64,000 nucleotides of DNA, taken from Novilysobacter_A longmucuonensis. Its GTDB lineage: Bacteria > Pseudomonadota > Gammaproteobacteria > Xanthomonadales > Xanthomonadaceae. The DNA lies in contig NZ_JBJMAW010000004.1 in assembly GCF_046600735.1 (NCBI RefSeq), positions 124,001 through 188,000 on the forward strand, in the 5' to 3' direction. Position numbers and translations under genes: made by a program. Position 1 is the stretch's first letter, and the number at the start of each line of letters is the position of its first letter. Under the pieces are notes generated by a model. That model did no database searches. It saw only the letters and a list, made by a program, of their open reading frames with translations, and was not told where the DNA came from. Below are positions 35,197-43,911 of this stretch, piece after piece.

Positions 35197-36228
35197 TCAG
35201 AACCGCGGCACCGGCGGACCGGGCGACGGAGCAGGTGGCGCGGCGTCAGGACTCGCGGCATCGGGCTCGGCTGGCGGCGGCATCCGCGTCGGTAGCGCCA
35301 GCTCGGCGGCCGCGGACCGGTTCGGTTCGAACGGATAGAACGACGGTGCAGCGGCGCTGCTGTCGAAAGCCGCGGTCATGGCGCCGCTGGTCTGGTAGCC
35401 CGGCAGCACCGCACGCGGCCACGGACGGGTCGCGCTGTCGACCGGCGGCGGGCGGAAGGGGTTGGCTGACGAGGCCGGTGCGGCGCTGGCAACCGCCGAC
35501 GGCACGGCTGCCGCGGCGACGCCTGGTGTAACGGCTGGTGCGGTGCCCGATGAGCCCGCGGCTGCGGCGAGGACCGGCACCTGATTCTGAGCCACCTCCT
35601 GACGCACGCGCAGCCCTGCGCGCAGGCTTTGCGCACGCGAGCGGCGGTCGGCATTGCGGCGCGGCACCTCGGCCACCGCCACGGCGGCGGCAGCCAGCCC
35701 GGCCGCGGTGTCGGCCGGCGATGACGGCGCCGACCGCGCCGGCTCGGGGCTCACCGCTTCGGCCGCGGATGCGGGCGCCGTTACCGCCACCTGCGGCGAC
35801 ATGGCCGGGCTATCTGGCGCAGCCGTATCGGACAACGGCCGCGCGACGAACAGCGCGACCATCGCCACCGATGCCGCCAATGCCGCGCCCGGCAGCCAAT
35901 TGCGATGCGAACGCGCGCGTGCGCCGACCGACGCCAGCGGGGCCTCGACGCGGTCTGGGTCATCCGCGGTCTCATCCGCGACCGCCTGCGCCACGCGCTC
36001 GGCGAATCCGCTTGGCGCGAGGCCGGCCGCCTGCCCGCGCAGCACGTCGCCGGCCAGTTGCCAGCGCCCGCAGGTCTGGCGCCACTCCGGGTCATGGCCG
36101 AGCCGCTTGAGCGCGAACCGTGCCGCATCGCCCTGCAGTTCGCCGTCGTACAGCGCACTCAGGGTTTCGCGGTCGCCGCAGGCGCGTGGCGTCCCGTCGG
36201 GACGGGTGTTTTCGGATTCGAGCGTCAT
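35197..36228 (-). CDS. Anti-sigma-E factor, RseA/MucA family
   Basis: 343 residues. The N-terminal cytoplasmic domain (ETLSALYDGELQGDAARFAL, WQLAGDVLRGQ) is the RseA sigma-binding type; one membrane helix (WLPGAALAASVAMVALFVA) follows near residue 115. The periplasmic tail of about 200 residues is Ala/Pro/Ser-rich and poorly conserved. It would hold RpoE inactive until cleaved under envelope stress. It lies 13 bp after rpoE. The N-terminal part is convincing; the tail carries little information. Confidence 0.85.
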   Translation of the reverse strand: MTLESENTRPDGTPRACGDRETLSALYDGELQGDAARFALKRLGHDPEWRQTCGRWQLAGDVLRGQAAGLAPSGFAERVAQAVADETADDPDRVEAPLASVGARARSHRNWLPGAALAASVAMVALFVARPLSDTAAPDSPAMSPQVAVTAPASAAEAVSPEPARSAPSSPADTAAGLAAAAVAVAEVPRRNADRRSRAQSLRAGLRVRQEVAQNQVPVLAAAAGSSGTAPAVTPGVAAAAVPSAVASAAPASSANPFRPPPVDSATRPWPRAVLPGYQTSGAMTAAFDSSAAAPSFYPFEPNRSAAAELALPTRMPPPAEPDAASPDAAPPAPSPGPPVPRF

Positions 36229-36241
36229 GGTGGTGGCGTGG

Positions 36242-36892
36242 TCATTGGCGGCGTGCCGGGGCGTCGGTATCCAGCAATGGTTGCAGTTGCACGTCGATGG
36301 CCTCGCGGGCGCGGAAGATCCGCGAGCGCACGGTACCGATCGGGCAGCCCATCCTGGCGGCGATCTCCTCGTAGCTTAGGCCGTCGACCTCGCGCATGGT
36401 GATCGCGGCGCGCAGTTCTTCGGGCAACGATTGGACCGTGCGCATCAACGTACGTTCAATTTCCTGCCGGGCCAATTCATGTTCGGGGGTGTCGTTGTCG
36501 CGCAGGCGGATGCCGGTGTCGAACTGCTCGGCGTCGCCGGCATCGACATCCTCGGTGGGCGGCCTGCGCTTCTGTGCGACGAGATGGTTCTTGGCAGTGT
36601 TCACGGCGATCCGGTGCAACCATGTATAGAACTGCGCGTCGCCGCGGAAATTCGGCATTGCGCGGTAGGCGCGGATGAAGGTCTCCTGCGCGACGTCCTG
36701 GCACTCGCTCCAGTCGGCGATGTAGCGGCCGATCAACCCGACGATGCGGTGCTGGTACTTCTGCACCAGCACGTCGAACGCCGAGTTGTCGCCACGCTGC
36801 ACGCGCCCGACCAGTGCCTGGTCCAGCTCGTGGGCGGACTCCTCGTGCGGAGCGCTCGCGTTGCTCGATGGGACAACCTCGTTATCGGCCAT
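36242..36892 (-). CDS. rpoE: RNA polymerase sigma factor RpoE (sigma-24)
   Basis: ECF sigma factor for envelope stress. 216 residues. Region 2 includes DVAQETFIRAYRAMPNFRG; region 4 includes LPEELRAAITMREVDGLSYEEIA and the helix-turn-helix IGTVRSRIFRARE. It heads the operon with the anti-sigma gene and mucD. A sequence fitting the sigma-E promoter consensus lies at 36934-36961, suggesting autoregulation. Confidence 0.95.
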   Translation of the reverse strand: MADNEVVPSSNASAPHEESAHELDQALVGRVQRGDNSAFDVLVQKYQHRIVGLIGRYIADWSECQDVAQETFIRAYRAMPNFRGDAQFYTWLHRIAVNTAKNHLVAQKRRPPTEDVDAGDAEQFDTGIRLRDNDTPEHELARQEIERTLMRTVQSLPEELRAAITMREVDGLSYEEIAARMGCPIGTVRSRIFRAREAIDVQLQPLLDTDAPARRQ

Positions 36893-36933
36893 GCCGCGCC
36901 GGCACTCCTGTCAGCTCGGCCGCGGCCGAACAA

Positions 36934-36961
36934 TGGGACACCCTGGTCGGGGAAAAGTTCA
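36934..36961 (-). promoter_or_regulatory. Candidate sigma-E promoter of rpoE
   Basis: On the minus strand TGAACTT (36961-36955), a 16-bp spacer, then TCCCA (36938-36934). This fits the ECF sigma-E consensus GAACTT-N16-TCnnA. The distance to the rpoE ATG is about 40 bp. Autoregulation of rpoE is usual in the family. Confidence 0.6.
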
Positions 36962-37112
36962 GTGTTCGAATCTTCATTCCTCGTGAACATCTGGGGGCGC
37001 GGAGTGCCAGGTGCAACTGTCGCCCGCCGGGCGGCATGGCCACGGATTTGACGCCGTCGAAACAACATCGGGATGATAGCGGTCTCCCCATACCTGAACG
37101 GATGGTGCCGCC

Positions 37113-39182
37113 ATGACTGCCGGCCTCGACGGACTACCCGCATTCGAAGGGCTGCGCGCCCGGCACTGGCACACCGAGGCGCGCGGGGACGGCGTGCTGG
37201 TGTTGTCGTTCGACCGCGCCGAGGCGCCGGTCAACACCTTCTCGCAGGATGTACTGATAGAGCTCGACAGCCTGCTGGAGCGGCTCGCGCTGGATCCGCC
37301 CAAGGCCCTGGTGATCCGCTCGGGCAAGGACAAGGGCTTCATCGCCGGTGCCGACATCAGGGAGTTCCAGAGCTTCGATGCCAAGGGCGTGGTCGGCGAT
37401 GCGATCCGGCGCGGGCAGCAGGTGTTCCAGCGCCTGGCCGAGCTGCCCTGCCCGACCGTCGCGGCGATCCACGGCTTCTGCATGGGCGGCGGCACCGAAC
37501 TTGCGCTGGCGTGCCGTTACCGCATTGCCAGCAACGATGCCTCGACCCGGATCGGGCTGCCGGAGGTGAAGCTCGGCATCTATCCCGGCTGGGGCGGCAG
37601 CGTGCGCCTGCCGCGGCTGATCGGCGCACCGGCCGCGTTCGACATGATGCTGACCGGCCGCAGCCTGTCGGCTTCGGCGGCGCGGGCGAACGGGCTGGTC
37701 GACCAGGTGGTCGAGCCCGCGGCGCTGATCGACCAAGCCGCAGCGCTGGTGCTGAAAGGACCACCGCGTCCGTTCAAGCAGCGCGTCATGGCTTGGGTCA
37801 GCAACACCTGGCTGGCGCGCCGACTGCTCGCGCCGATGCTCATCAAGCAAGTCGCGCGCAAGGCCCGCAAGGCGCACTACCCGGCGCCGTACGCGCTGAT
37901 CGACACCTGGCAGCGCGCCGGCGGCGGCATCCAGGACCAGCTCGCCGCCGAGCGCAAGTCGGTGGTCAGGCTGGCCTCGACCCCGACCGCGCGCAACCTG
38001 ATCCGGGTGTTCTTCCTGCAGGAGCGGCTCAAGAGCCTGGGCGGCAAGGATCACGGGATCGAACGGGTGCACGTGGTCGGCGCCGGGGTGATGGGCGGCG
38101 ACATCGCGGCGTGGTCGGCCTACAAGGGCTTCGAGGTGACGCTGCAGGATCGCGAGCAGAAGTTCATCGACGCTGCGCTGGCCCGCGCCGGGGAGTTGTT
38201 CGGCAAGAAGGTCAGGGACGAGAGCAAGCGCCCGGCGGTGGCGGCGCGGCTCAAGGGCGACCTGGCCGGCGACGGCGTGCCCGCAGCGGACCTGGTGATC
38301 GAGGCGATCATCGAGGACGCCGGGGCCAAGCGCGAGCTGTTCGCAACCGTCGAGCCACGGCTGAAGGCCGACGCACTGCTGACCACCAACACCTCGTCGA
38401 TCGCCCTGAGCGAGCTGCGCGGGCACATCCAGCGTCCCGCCCAGTTCGCCGGGCTGCACTACTTCAACCCGGTCGCGCTGATGCCGCTGGTGGAGATCAT
38501 CCATCACGATCGCGTGGCGTCGGAGACCGAGCAGCGCCTGGCGGCGTTCTGCAAGGCGATCGACAAGCTGCCGGTGCCGGTCGCGGGCACGCCCGGGTTC
38601 CTGGTCAACCGGGTGCTGTTCCCGTACATGCTCGAGGCGGTGACGGCGTATTCGGAAGGCATCCCGGGCGCGGCGATCGACAAGGCGGCGATGCACTTCG
38701 GCATGCCGATGGGGCCGATCGAGCTGATCGATACGGTCGGGCTGGATGTCGCCGCCGGTGTCGGCGAGGAGCTCGCGCCGTTCCTCGGGCTGAGCGTGCC
38801 GGCCGCGCTGGCCGAGCGGGCCGAACCGGGCAAGCGCGGCAAGAAGGATGGCCACGGCCTGTACAAGTGGGAGAACGGCAAGGCGGTCAAGCCCGAGTTG
38901 CCGAAGGACTACCAGGCGCCGTCGGACCTGGAGGACCGGCTCATCCTGCCGCTGCTCAACGAGGCGGTCGCCTGCCTGCACGACGGCGTGGTCGCAGATG
39001 CGGACCTGCTGGACGCCGGCGTGATCTTCGGCACCGGCTTCGCCCCGTTCCGCGGCGGCCCGATCCAGTACCTCCGCGAGACCGGCGCGGATGCGTTGCT
39101 GGAGCGCCTGAAGCAACTTCAGGCGCTCCACGGCGAGCGCTTCGCGCCGCGACCCGGGTGGGATTCGGCCCAGTTGCGTTAA
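37113..39182 (+). CDS. fadJ: FadJ-like enoyl-CoA hydratase / 3-hydroxyacyl-CoA dehydrogenase
   Basis: Bifunctional beta-oxidation enzyme. 689 residues. The hydratase/isomerase domain (about 15-200) has FIAGADIREFQ, the oxyanion segment HGFCMGGGTELALACRYRI and GLPEVKLGIYPGWGG. The NAD-binding dehydrogenase domain starts with VHVVGAGVMGGDIA near residue 315 and has NTSSIALSEL, HYFNPV and GFLVNRV. No thiolase gene is adjacent, so its partner is elsewhere. FadJ versus FadB is judged from general sequence only. Confidence 0.9.
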   Translation: MTAGLDGLPAFEGLRARHWHTEARGDGVLVLSFDRAEAPVNTFSQDVLIELDSLLERLALDPPKALVIRSGKDKGFIAGADIREFQSFDAKGVVGDAIRRGQQVFQRLAELPCPTVAAIHGFCMGGGTELALACRYRIASNDASTRIGLPEVKLGIYPGWGGSVRLPRLIGAPAAFDMMLTGRSLSASAARANGLVDQVVEPAALIDQAAALVLKGPPRPFKQRVMAWVSNTWLARRLLAPMLIKQVARKARKAHYPAPYALIDTWQRAGGGIQDQLAAERKSVVRLASTPTARNLIRVFFLQERLKSLGGKDHGIERVHVVGAGVMGGDIAAWSAYKGFEVTLQDREQKFIDAALARAGELFGKKVRDESKRPAVAARLKGDLAGDGVPAADLVIEAIIEDAGAKRELFATVEPRLKADALLTTNTSSIALSELRGHIQRPAQFAGLHYFNPVALMPLVEIIHHDRVASETEQRLAAFCKAIDKLPVPVAGTPGFLVNRVLFPYMLEAVTAYSEGIPGAAIDKAAMHFGMPMGPIELIDTVGLDVAAGVGEELAPFLGLSVPAALAERAEPGKRGKKDGHGLYKWENGKAVKPELPKDYQAPSDLEDRLILPLLNEAVACLHDGVVADADLLDAGVIFGTGFAPFRGGPIQYLRETGADALLERLKQLQALHGERFAPRPGWDSAQLR

Positions 39183-39213
39183 CCGTAGGGTGGGCACGCC
39201 CTTTGTGCCCACC
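39183..39213 (+). repeat. GTAG-type REP, left flank of RAYT (class D)
   Basis: Begins CCGTAGGGTGGGCACGCC and ends TTGTGCCCACC. The arms GGTGGGCAC/GTGCCCACC form a 9-bp stem, with GTAG on its 5' side. It begins at the base after the fadJ stop codon. Confidence 0.92.
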
Positions 39214-39247
39214 GCCCCGACCTTTCCGATTGGCAAGGATGCCTGCA

Positions 39248-39796
39248 ATGTCGAACTACCGCCGCGCTCACATCGCGGGCGCTACCTACTTCTTCACCGT
39301 CGTCGCCTACCGCCGCCAGCGCATCCTGTGCGACGACGCCATCCGCCGGTCGCTACGAAGCGCGATAGCCCGCACCCGTGCAGACCGGCCCTTCCACATT
39401 GATGCCTGGGTGCAGCTTCCCGATCATCTGCATTGCATCTGGACGCTGCCGCGCGGCGACACGGAGTTCTCCACCCGCTGGAGCATGATCAAACGCCGGG
39501 TGAGCCGGGCCTGCCGTGACTCGCATCGGGTAAAGGGCCTGCTGAGCGAGTCCGCACGCGCGCGCCGCGAATCCACGCTGTGGCAGCGCCGTTATTGGGA
39601 GCATCGGATCAGGGACGAGGCGGATCTCATCCGCCACCTCGAATACATCCACTACAACCCGGTCAAGCACGGACTGGTGCGGCGCGCGGCGGATTGGCCG
39701 TATTCGACGCTGCACCGCGATATCGCCCGTGGCATCTATCCGGAGGACTGGGGCCGTACCGCAGCATTGCAGTCACCGCGATCGGCGAAGGAATGA
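39248..39796 (+). CDS. REP-associated tyrosine transposase (RAYT)
   Basis: HUH-type Y1 transposase-like protein thought to bind and mobilise REP sequences. 182 residues from ATG 39248, with AAGG 9 bp upstream. H60 and H62 in LPDHLHCIW are the HUH pair, and Y133 in the motif YIHYNPVKHGLV is the probable nucleophile; a basic helix lies between. It is full length with no frameshift, so potentially active. An upstream ATG (39239) would add three residues. Confidence 0.92.
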   Translation: MSNYRRAHIAGATYFFTVVAYRRQRILCDDAIRRSLRSAIARTRADRPFHIDAWVQLPDHLHCIWTLPRGDTEFSTRWSMIKRRVSRACRDSHRVKGLLSESARARRESTLWQRRYWEHRIRDEADLIRHLEYIHYNPVKHGLVRRAADWPYSTLHRDIARGIYPEDWGRTAALQSPRSAKE

Positions 39797-39846
39797 CATA
39801 GGTGGGCGCTCTCTCTCGTGCCCTCGTTTCCCGGAGTTGCGTGCGT

Positions 39847-39877
39847 GGTGGGCACAAGAGGCGTGCCCACCCTACGG
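39847..39877 (-). repeat. GTAG-type REP, right flank of RAYT (class D)
   Basis: Inverted copy of the left flank: read on the minus strand it starts CCGTAGGGTGGGCACGCC and differs from the left copy at two loop bases, keeping the 9-bp stem. Confidence 0.92.
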
Positions 39878-39923
39878 CTGACAAAGGCGACGGCAATTGG
39901 TCCGCAGAGGACGCGGACTCGCG

Positions 39924-40280
39924 TCACATCGTGTGCGTTGCCCGATCGGAGTTCAGGGTGCCGGCCAGCAGCGCCTCGATCTTGCCCTTGACGTTCTCGC
40001 CCTCAGCGGTGTCGCCGAACTGCACGCCGATACCCGCAGGGCGGTTGCCCTGGGCGCCGGCCGGGGTCACCCAGACCACCTTGCCGGCGACCGGCAGGCG
40101 TTCGCTGGACTCGGGCAGGGTCAGCAGCAGGAAGACTTCATCGCCGAGGAAGTAGCGCTTCGGCGTCGCGACGAAAATGCCGCCGCTTTTCAGATACGGC
40201 ATGTAGGCGTTGTACAGCGCTGCCTTGTCTTTTACCGCCATCGACAGGATGCCCTGCCGTGCCCCACCTGCTGCTGTCAT
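39924..40280 (-). CDS. pilZ: PilZ domain protein (type IV pilus type)
   Basis: 118 residues from ATG 40280, beginning MTAAGGARQGILSMAVKDKA. Single PilZ domain of the pilus-assembly type found next to holB in Xanthomonas and Pseudomonas; the c-di-GMP motif RxxxR is not evident at the N-terminus, as in PilZ proper, which does not bind the nucleotide. Needed for type IV pilus function in relatives. It follows holB by 16 bp. Confidence 0.88.
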   Translation of the reverse strand: MTAAGGARQGILSMAVKDKAALYNAYMPYLKSGGIFVATPKRYFLGDEVFLLLTLPESSERLPVAGKVVWVTPAGAQGNRPAGIGVQFGDTAEGENVKGKIEALLAGTLNSDRATHTM

Positions 40281-40296
40281 CAGTGAAACTCCCGGT

Positions 40297-41364
40297 TCAA
40301 ACACCGCCCGTGTCCGGGCCCCCGCTCACGCTGCGGCGGGTATCGCCGCCGCGCCAGAACATCAACAGCTCGACGATGGCCAGGTCCGCACGCACCGTGG
40401 TGCGCAGCAGGTCCCGGGTCCGGTTCGCACGATCGAACCAGGCCGCCAGACTGCGCGCGCGCGCGGGGTCGGTCAAGCGTTCGGAGGCTTCGGCCAGGGC
40501 CAGATCGGCCGCGTGGCGCAAGCGCAAGGCGGCATCGGCGTTGGCGGCCCAGCGCTGCGCGGTTTCTACCGCACCGACCTCGCCTCGGGCCAGCTTCGCC
40601 AGGTCCGATGCCACCTCCCGACGCAGGGCCAGGCCCTCGCCCCGCAGCCATTCCGCGGCCAGGCCCGGGTGGCCGCGTGCCGCCTCCAGCGCCTCGGCGG
40701 CGACGGGCTCCGGATGCGACTGACGCAGCCAGGCAAGTGCTTCCGCGCGCGGCGGCAGGCGGAACTCGATGCGCTGGCACCGGCTGCGGATGGTGGCCGA
40801 GAGCCGCGCCGGCTGCGCGCTGACCAGCCACAGGTAGCGGCTTGGCACGGGCTCTTCGAGCGTCTTCAACAGCGCATTGCTCGCGGCGTGGTTGATCGCG
40901 TCGGCGGGGTCGATGATCGCGATCTTGGCGCCGCCGTACTGCGGCGTCAGCGCCATCTGTTCGGAGAGCCGGCGGATCTGTTCGATCACGATCTCGCTGC
41001 GCAGCTTCGGCGGTTTCGCCTTCTGGTTGAACTCGTAGCCGAGGAAGTCCAGATCCGGATGACCGGAATGGCCGAATGGATGCGCCAGCGACCCGTCCGG
41101 GCGCAACTGCGGTGGATCGACCTGGCTGCGGCTGGCGAACAGGCGGCAGCCGCGGCACGCGCCGCACGGCTCGCCATCGCCACCGCGCTCGGTGCACAGC
41201 AGCCGCTGGGCGAGGCGCTCGGCCACCACGCGCTTGCCCAGCTGCGCCGGTCCGCAGAACAGCAGCCCGTGGCCGAGCCGGCCGGCATCGAGCGCGGCGG
41301 CGGCATGCTCGTATACGCGCTGCTGCCAGGGCGCGAAAGCGGGGGAGCCGATGGGATCGCTCAT
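40297..41364 (-). CDS. holB: DNA polymerase III subunit delta prime
   Basis: Clamp-loader subunit. 355 residues from ATG 41364. A degenerate nucleotide-binding loop GPAQLGKR is at 38-45, with a zinc-binding set C57, C67, C70, C73, then AIIDPADAINHAASNALLKTLEEP and the arginine-finger motif SATIRSRCQRIEF. The start overlaps the tmk stop by 4 bp. Other clamp-loader gene in the window: dnaX at the right edge. Confidence 0.93.
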   Translation of the reverse strand: MSDPIGSPAFAPWQQRVYEHAAAALDAGRLGHGLLFCGPAQLGKRVVAERLAQRLLCTERGGDGEPCGACRGCRLFASRSQVDPPQLRPDGSLAHPFGHSGHPDLDFLGYEFNQKAKPPKLRSEIVIEQIRRLSEQMALTPQYGGAKIAIIDPADAINHAASNALLKTLEEPVPSRYLWLVSAQPARLSATIRSRCQRIEFRLPPRAEALAWLRQSHPEPVAAEALEAARGHPGLAAEWLRGEGLALRREVASDLAKLARGEVGAVETAQRWAANADAALRLRHAADLALAEASERLTDPARARSLAAWFDRANRTRDLLRTTVRADLAIVELLMFWRGGDTRRSVSGGPDTGGV

Positions 41365-42014
41365 GGCAGCGCGTCCATGTGCGCCTGCAGATGCGCCACG
41401 GCCTGGGTGCTGACCGCATCGATGTCCAGGCTGGCGTCGACCACACGGAAGCGCCGTGGCTCGCCGGCCGCGCGCTGCAGGTAGGCGGCACGCACGCGCT
41501 CGAAAAAAACCTCGTGCTCGCCCTCGATCCGGTCGGCGGCACCGCGGCCACGCGCACGTTTCAGGCCGACCGGCACCGGCACGTCCAGCAGCAGCGTCAA
41601 TCCCGGCGTAATGCCCACCACCTGCCGTTCCAGCGTCGAGATGAAGCCGGCATCGCCGCCGCGCGCCGCGCCCTGGTAGGCGTAGCTGGCGTCGGTGAAG
41701 CGGTCGCTGATGACCCAGGCGCCGCGCTGCAGCGCCGGCAGGATGGTCTCGCGCACGAGCTGGGCGCGCGCGGCGAACATCAGCAGCAGCTCGGTGTCGG
41801 CCGACGGCGGCTCGTGCTGCGCCCCCCCGGTCGGTGTATTGAGCAACAAGTCGCGGATCTGCTCGGCCAAGGGGGTGCCGCCCGGCTCGCGGGTGCAGAC
41901 CACCTCGTGGCCGCGCACCTCCAGCGTCGCGCGCAGGGCTGCGAGCACCGTCGACTTGCCGGCGCCCTCGCCGCCTTCCAGCGTCACCAGCCGCGCACAG
42001 GCCTGCAGGCTCAT
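41361..42014 (-). CDS. tmk: Thymidylate kinase
   Basis: Phosphorylates dTMP to dTDP. 217 residues. P-loop GGEGAGKST at 14-22, then the TREPGGTPLAEQIRDLLL motif and DRFTDASYAYQG with the substrate-binding residues. Overlaps mltG and holB by 4 bp each, so the mltG-tmk-holB chain is translationally coupled. Confidence 0.96.
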   Translation of the reverse strand: MSLQACARLVTLEGGEGAGKSTVLAALRATLEVRGHEVVCTREPGGTPLAEQIRDLLLNTPTGGAQHEPPSADTELLLMFAARAQLVRETILPALQRGAWVISDRFTDASYAYQGAARGGDAGFISTLERQVVGITPGLTLLLDVPVPVGLKRARGRGAADRIEGEHEVFFERVRAAYLQRAAGEPRRFRVVDASLDIDAVSTQAVAHLQAHMDALP

Positions 42015-43081
42015 TGCGGGCTCTGCGACCGCAGGTTCTGGCGATACCGGCGCACGTACTGGCGCACCGCAGCGTTGTGTTCGGCCAGCGTGCGCGAGAA
42101 CACATGGCGGCCGCTGCCGTCACCGATGGCGACGAAATACAGCGCGTCGCCATCGGCCGGATTGGCGACCGCGTGGAGTGCATCCACCCCCGGCATAAAA
42201 ATCGGCGTCGGCGGCAGTCCGTCTCGGGTGTAGGTGTTGTAGGGCGTATCGGTGGCCAGGTCGCTGCGGCGGATGTTGCCGTCGTAACTCTCGCCGATGC
42301 CGTAGATCACGGTCGGATCGGTCTGCAGGCGCATGCCGATCCGAAGGCGGCGGTCGAACACGCCGGCGATGCGCGCGCGCTCGGCCCCGATGCCGGTTTC
42401 CTTCTCCACGATCGCGGCCATGATCAGCAACTCTTCGGGCGTCTCCAGCGCGATCTCCGGGTCGCGCTGCTGCCAGGCCGCATCGAGCGCCCTGGCCATC
42501 GCCTGGTGCGCGCGTTGGAGGATGTCCAGGTCGCTGTCGCCGCCGGTGTAGAGGTAGGTCTCGGGCAGGAAGCGGCCTTCGGGGTGCTGCCCCGGATGGC
42601 CGAGTGCTTCCATCAGCGCGGCATCGTCGAGCTGGTCCGCCTCCTGCTCCAGCGGCTCTGCGCGCGCGAGCGCGGCGCGTAGCTCGCGGATGTTCCAGCC
42701 CTCCACGATGGTGAGGCGGTGGTAGACCACCTTCCCCTCGCGCATCGCCAGCAGCAGCTCGCGCGGCGAGCTGCCCGGCACCAGCGCGTATTCACCGACC
42801 TGCAGGCGGCCATCGGCGCCGAGCTCGCGTGCCAGTACCCGCCACTGCAGCGCCTCGCCCTCGGTCACGCCGGCGTCGCGCAACTTGCGCAACACCACCG
42901 GCAGCGAATCGCCATGTTCGATCAGCACGCTCTGGTTCTCCTGGATGCTGGAAAGCGGAGCGTCGGCGAACGCGGCGTAGCGCTGCCACAGCACGAAAGC
43001 GGCCGCGGCGGCGACCAGCGACAGGCCCACGAACAGGACCAGGAGCACGAGACCCAGGCGGCGTTTGCGGGGACGGCTCAT
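42011..43081 (-). CDS. mltG: Endolytic transglycosylase MltG
   Basis: Inner-membrane lytic transglycosylase proposed to terminate nascent glycan strands. 356 residues: one N-terminal membrane helix (LVLLVLFVGLSLVAAAAAFVL), then a LysM-like region and the YceG catalytic domain with the glutamate in AAIVEKETG and the conserved TYTRDGLPPTPI. It overlaps pabC and tmk by 4 bp each. Confidence 0.94.
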   Translation of the reverse strand: MSRPRKRRLGLVLLVLFVGLSLVAAAAAFVLWQRYAAFADAPLSSIQENQSVLIEHGDSLPVVLRKLRDAGVTEGEALQWRVLARELGADGRLQVGEYALVPGSSPRELLLAMREGKVVYHRLTIVEGWNIRELRAALARAEPLEQEADQLDDAALMEALGHPGQHPEGRFLPETYLYTGGDSDLDILQRAHQAMARALDAAWQQRDPEIALETPEELLIMAAIVEKETGIGAERARIAGVFDRRLRIGMRLQTDPTVIYGIGESYDGNIRRSDLATDTPYNTYTRDGLPPTPIFMPGVDALHAVANPADGDALYFVAIGDGSGRHVFSRTLAEHNAAVRQYVRRYRQNLRSQSPQ

Positions 43082-43911
43082 GACAGCTCCTTGCCGATGA
43101 GGAATGCGGGATGTCGGGTGCCAAGCTCACGCTGCAGCGCGGCGACCTGCGGATGCGGCGACCAGCTGCGCGTGGCCAGTCGGGCGACGCCGAGGATACC
43201 GCGCACCGCATTGCACAGGAAAACCGCATCGGCGGTCTCGACATCCGTCTTCGCGATCCGCCGCTGCTCGGCCTGCAGTTGCCCGATCGCCCATGCGCGG
43301 CACACGCCGGCGATGCCGCACCGATCGATCAGCGGGGTGCTCCAGCACGCGCCGTGCAGCACGAACAGGTTGGCCGCGGTCGCGCAGACCACGTCACCGG
43401 CGGTGCTGCACATCAGGCCCTCGTCGGCGTCGCGCCCGGCCGCCGCGGCATCGTCCCACTCCGCGCGTGCCAGTACCTGTTCCAGCCGGTTGCAGTGCTT
43501 GATGCCGGCCAGCGCCGGCTGCAGTGCAAGCCGGGTATCGCACCAGCGCAGCGAAAGATCGTGCAGCAGCGGCTCCGGCGCCGGATGCCGCGACAAGGTC
43601 CAGGTCGGCAACGCATCGGCCGGCGGCGCATAGCCGCGCCCGCCCGCGCCGCGGCTGAGGATCAGCTTGAGCACGCCGTCGCCGCCGTCGAGCAGGCGCT
43701 CCGCTTCGGCCTGGACCAGCGCCTGCGGTGGCAAGGCCAGCCGCAGCCGCTCGGCGCCGAGCGCCAGACGCGCCCAGTGTGCGTCCCACCACGGCAGCGC
43801 GCCGCGATGCGCACGCATCGTCTCGAACAGGCCGTCGCCGTAGGCGAAGCCGCGGTCGTGCTGCGGCAGCCACGTGACCTCCTGGGTGCCGACGAAGATG
43901 CGGCCGGTCAC
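43078..43911 (-). CDS. pabC: Aminodeoxychorismate lyase
   Basis: PLP enzyme releasing pyruvate from aminodeoxychorismate to give p-aminobenzoate for folate. 277 residues from GTG 43911, which overlaps the pabB stop (GTGA). HDRGFAYGDGLFETM is the fold-type IV signature, and the PLP lysine is in LAGIKHCNRLEQVLA. A longer upstream frame lacks similarity and was not used. Coupled to pabB and mltG. Confidence 0.91.
   Translation of the reverse strand: MTGRIFVGTQEVTWLPQHDRGFAYGDGLFETMRAHRGALPWWDAHWARLALGAERLRLALPPQALVQAEAERLLDGGDGVLKLILSRGAGGRGYAPPADALPTWTLSRHPAPEPLLHDLSLRWCDTRLALQPALAGIKHCNRLEQVLARAEWDDAAAAGRDADEGLMCSTAGDVVCATAANLFVLHGACWSTPLIDRCGIAGVCRAWAIGQLQAEQRRIAKTDVETADAVFLCNAVRGILGVARLATRSWSPHPQVAALQRELGTRHPAFLIGKELS

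Larger units (their letters stand above)
39183..39877 (+). mobile_element. RAYT unit flanked by inverted REPs
   Basis: A transposase-family gene (39248-39796) bracketed by two inverted copies of a 31-bp GTAG-type REP (39183-39213 and 39847-39877). This is the standard arrangement of a REP-associated tyrosine transposase. No target-site duplication is obvious. RAYTs are usually single-copy, vertically kept genes, so current mobility of the unit itself is doubtful. Confidence 0.85.

Noticed and set aside
37134..39248. 704-codon minus-strand ORF opposite fadJ
   Set aside because: Shadow ORF of GC-rich coding DNA: Arg/Gln/His-rich translation, no motif, while the plus strand encodes a complete FadJ-like enzyme.
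37073..39796. 907-codon plus-strand ORF spanning fadJ and the RAYT
   Set aside because: It is the RAYT frame extended upstream through fadJ in the wrong frame; only the last 182 codons are real.
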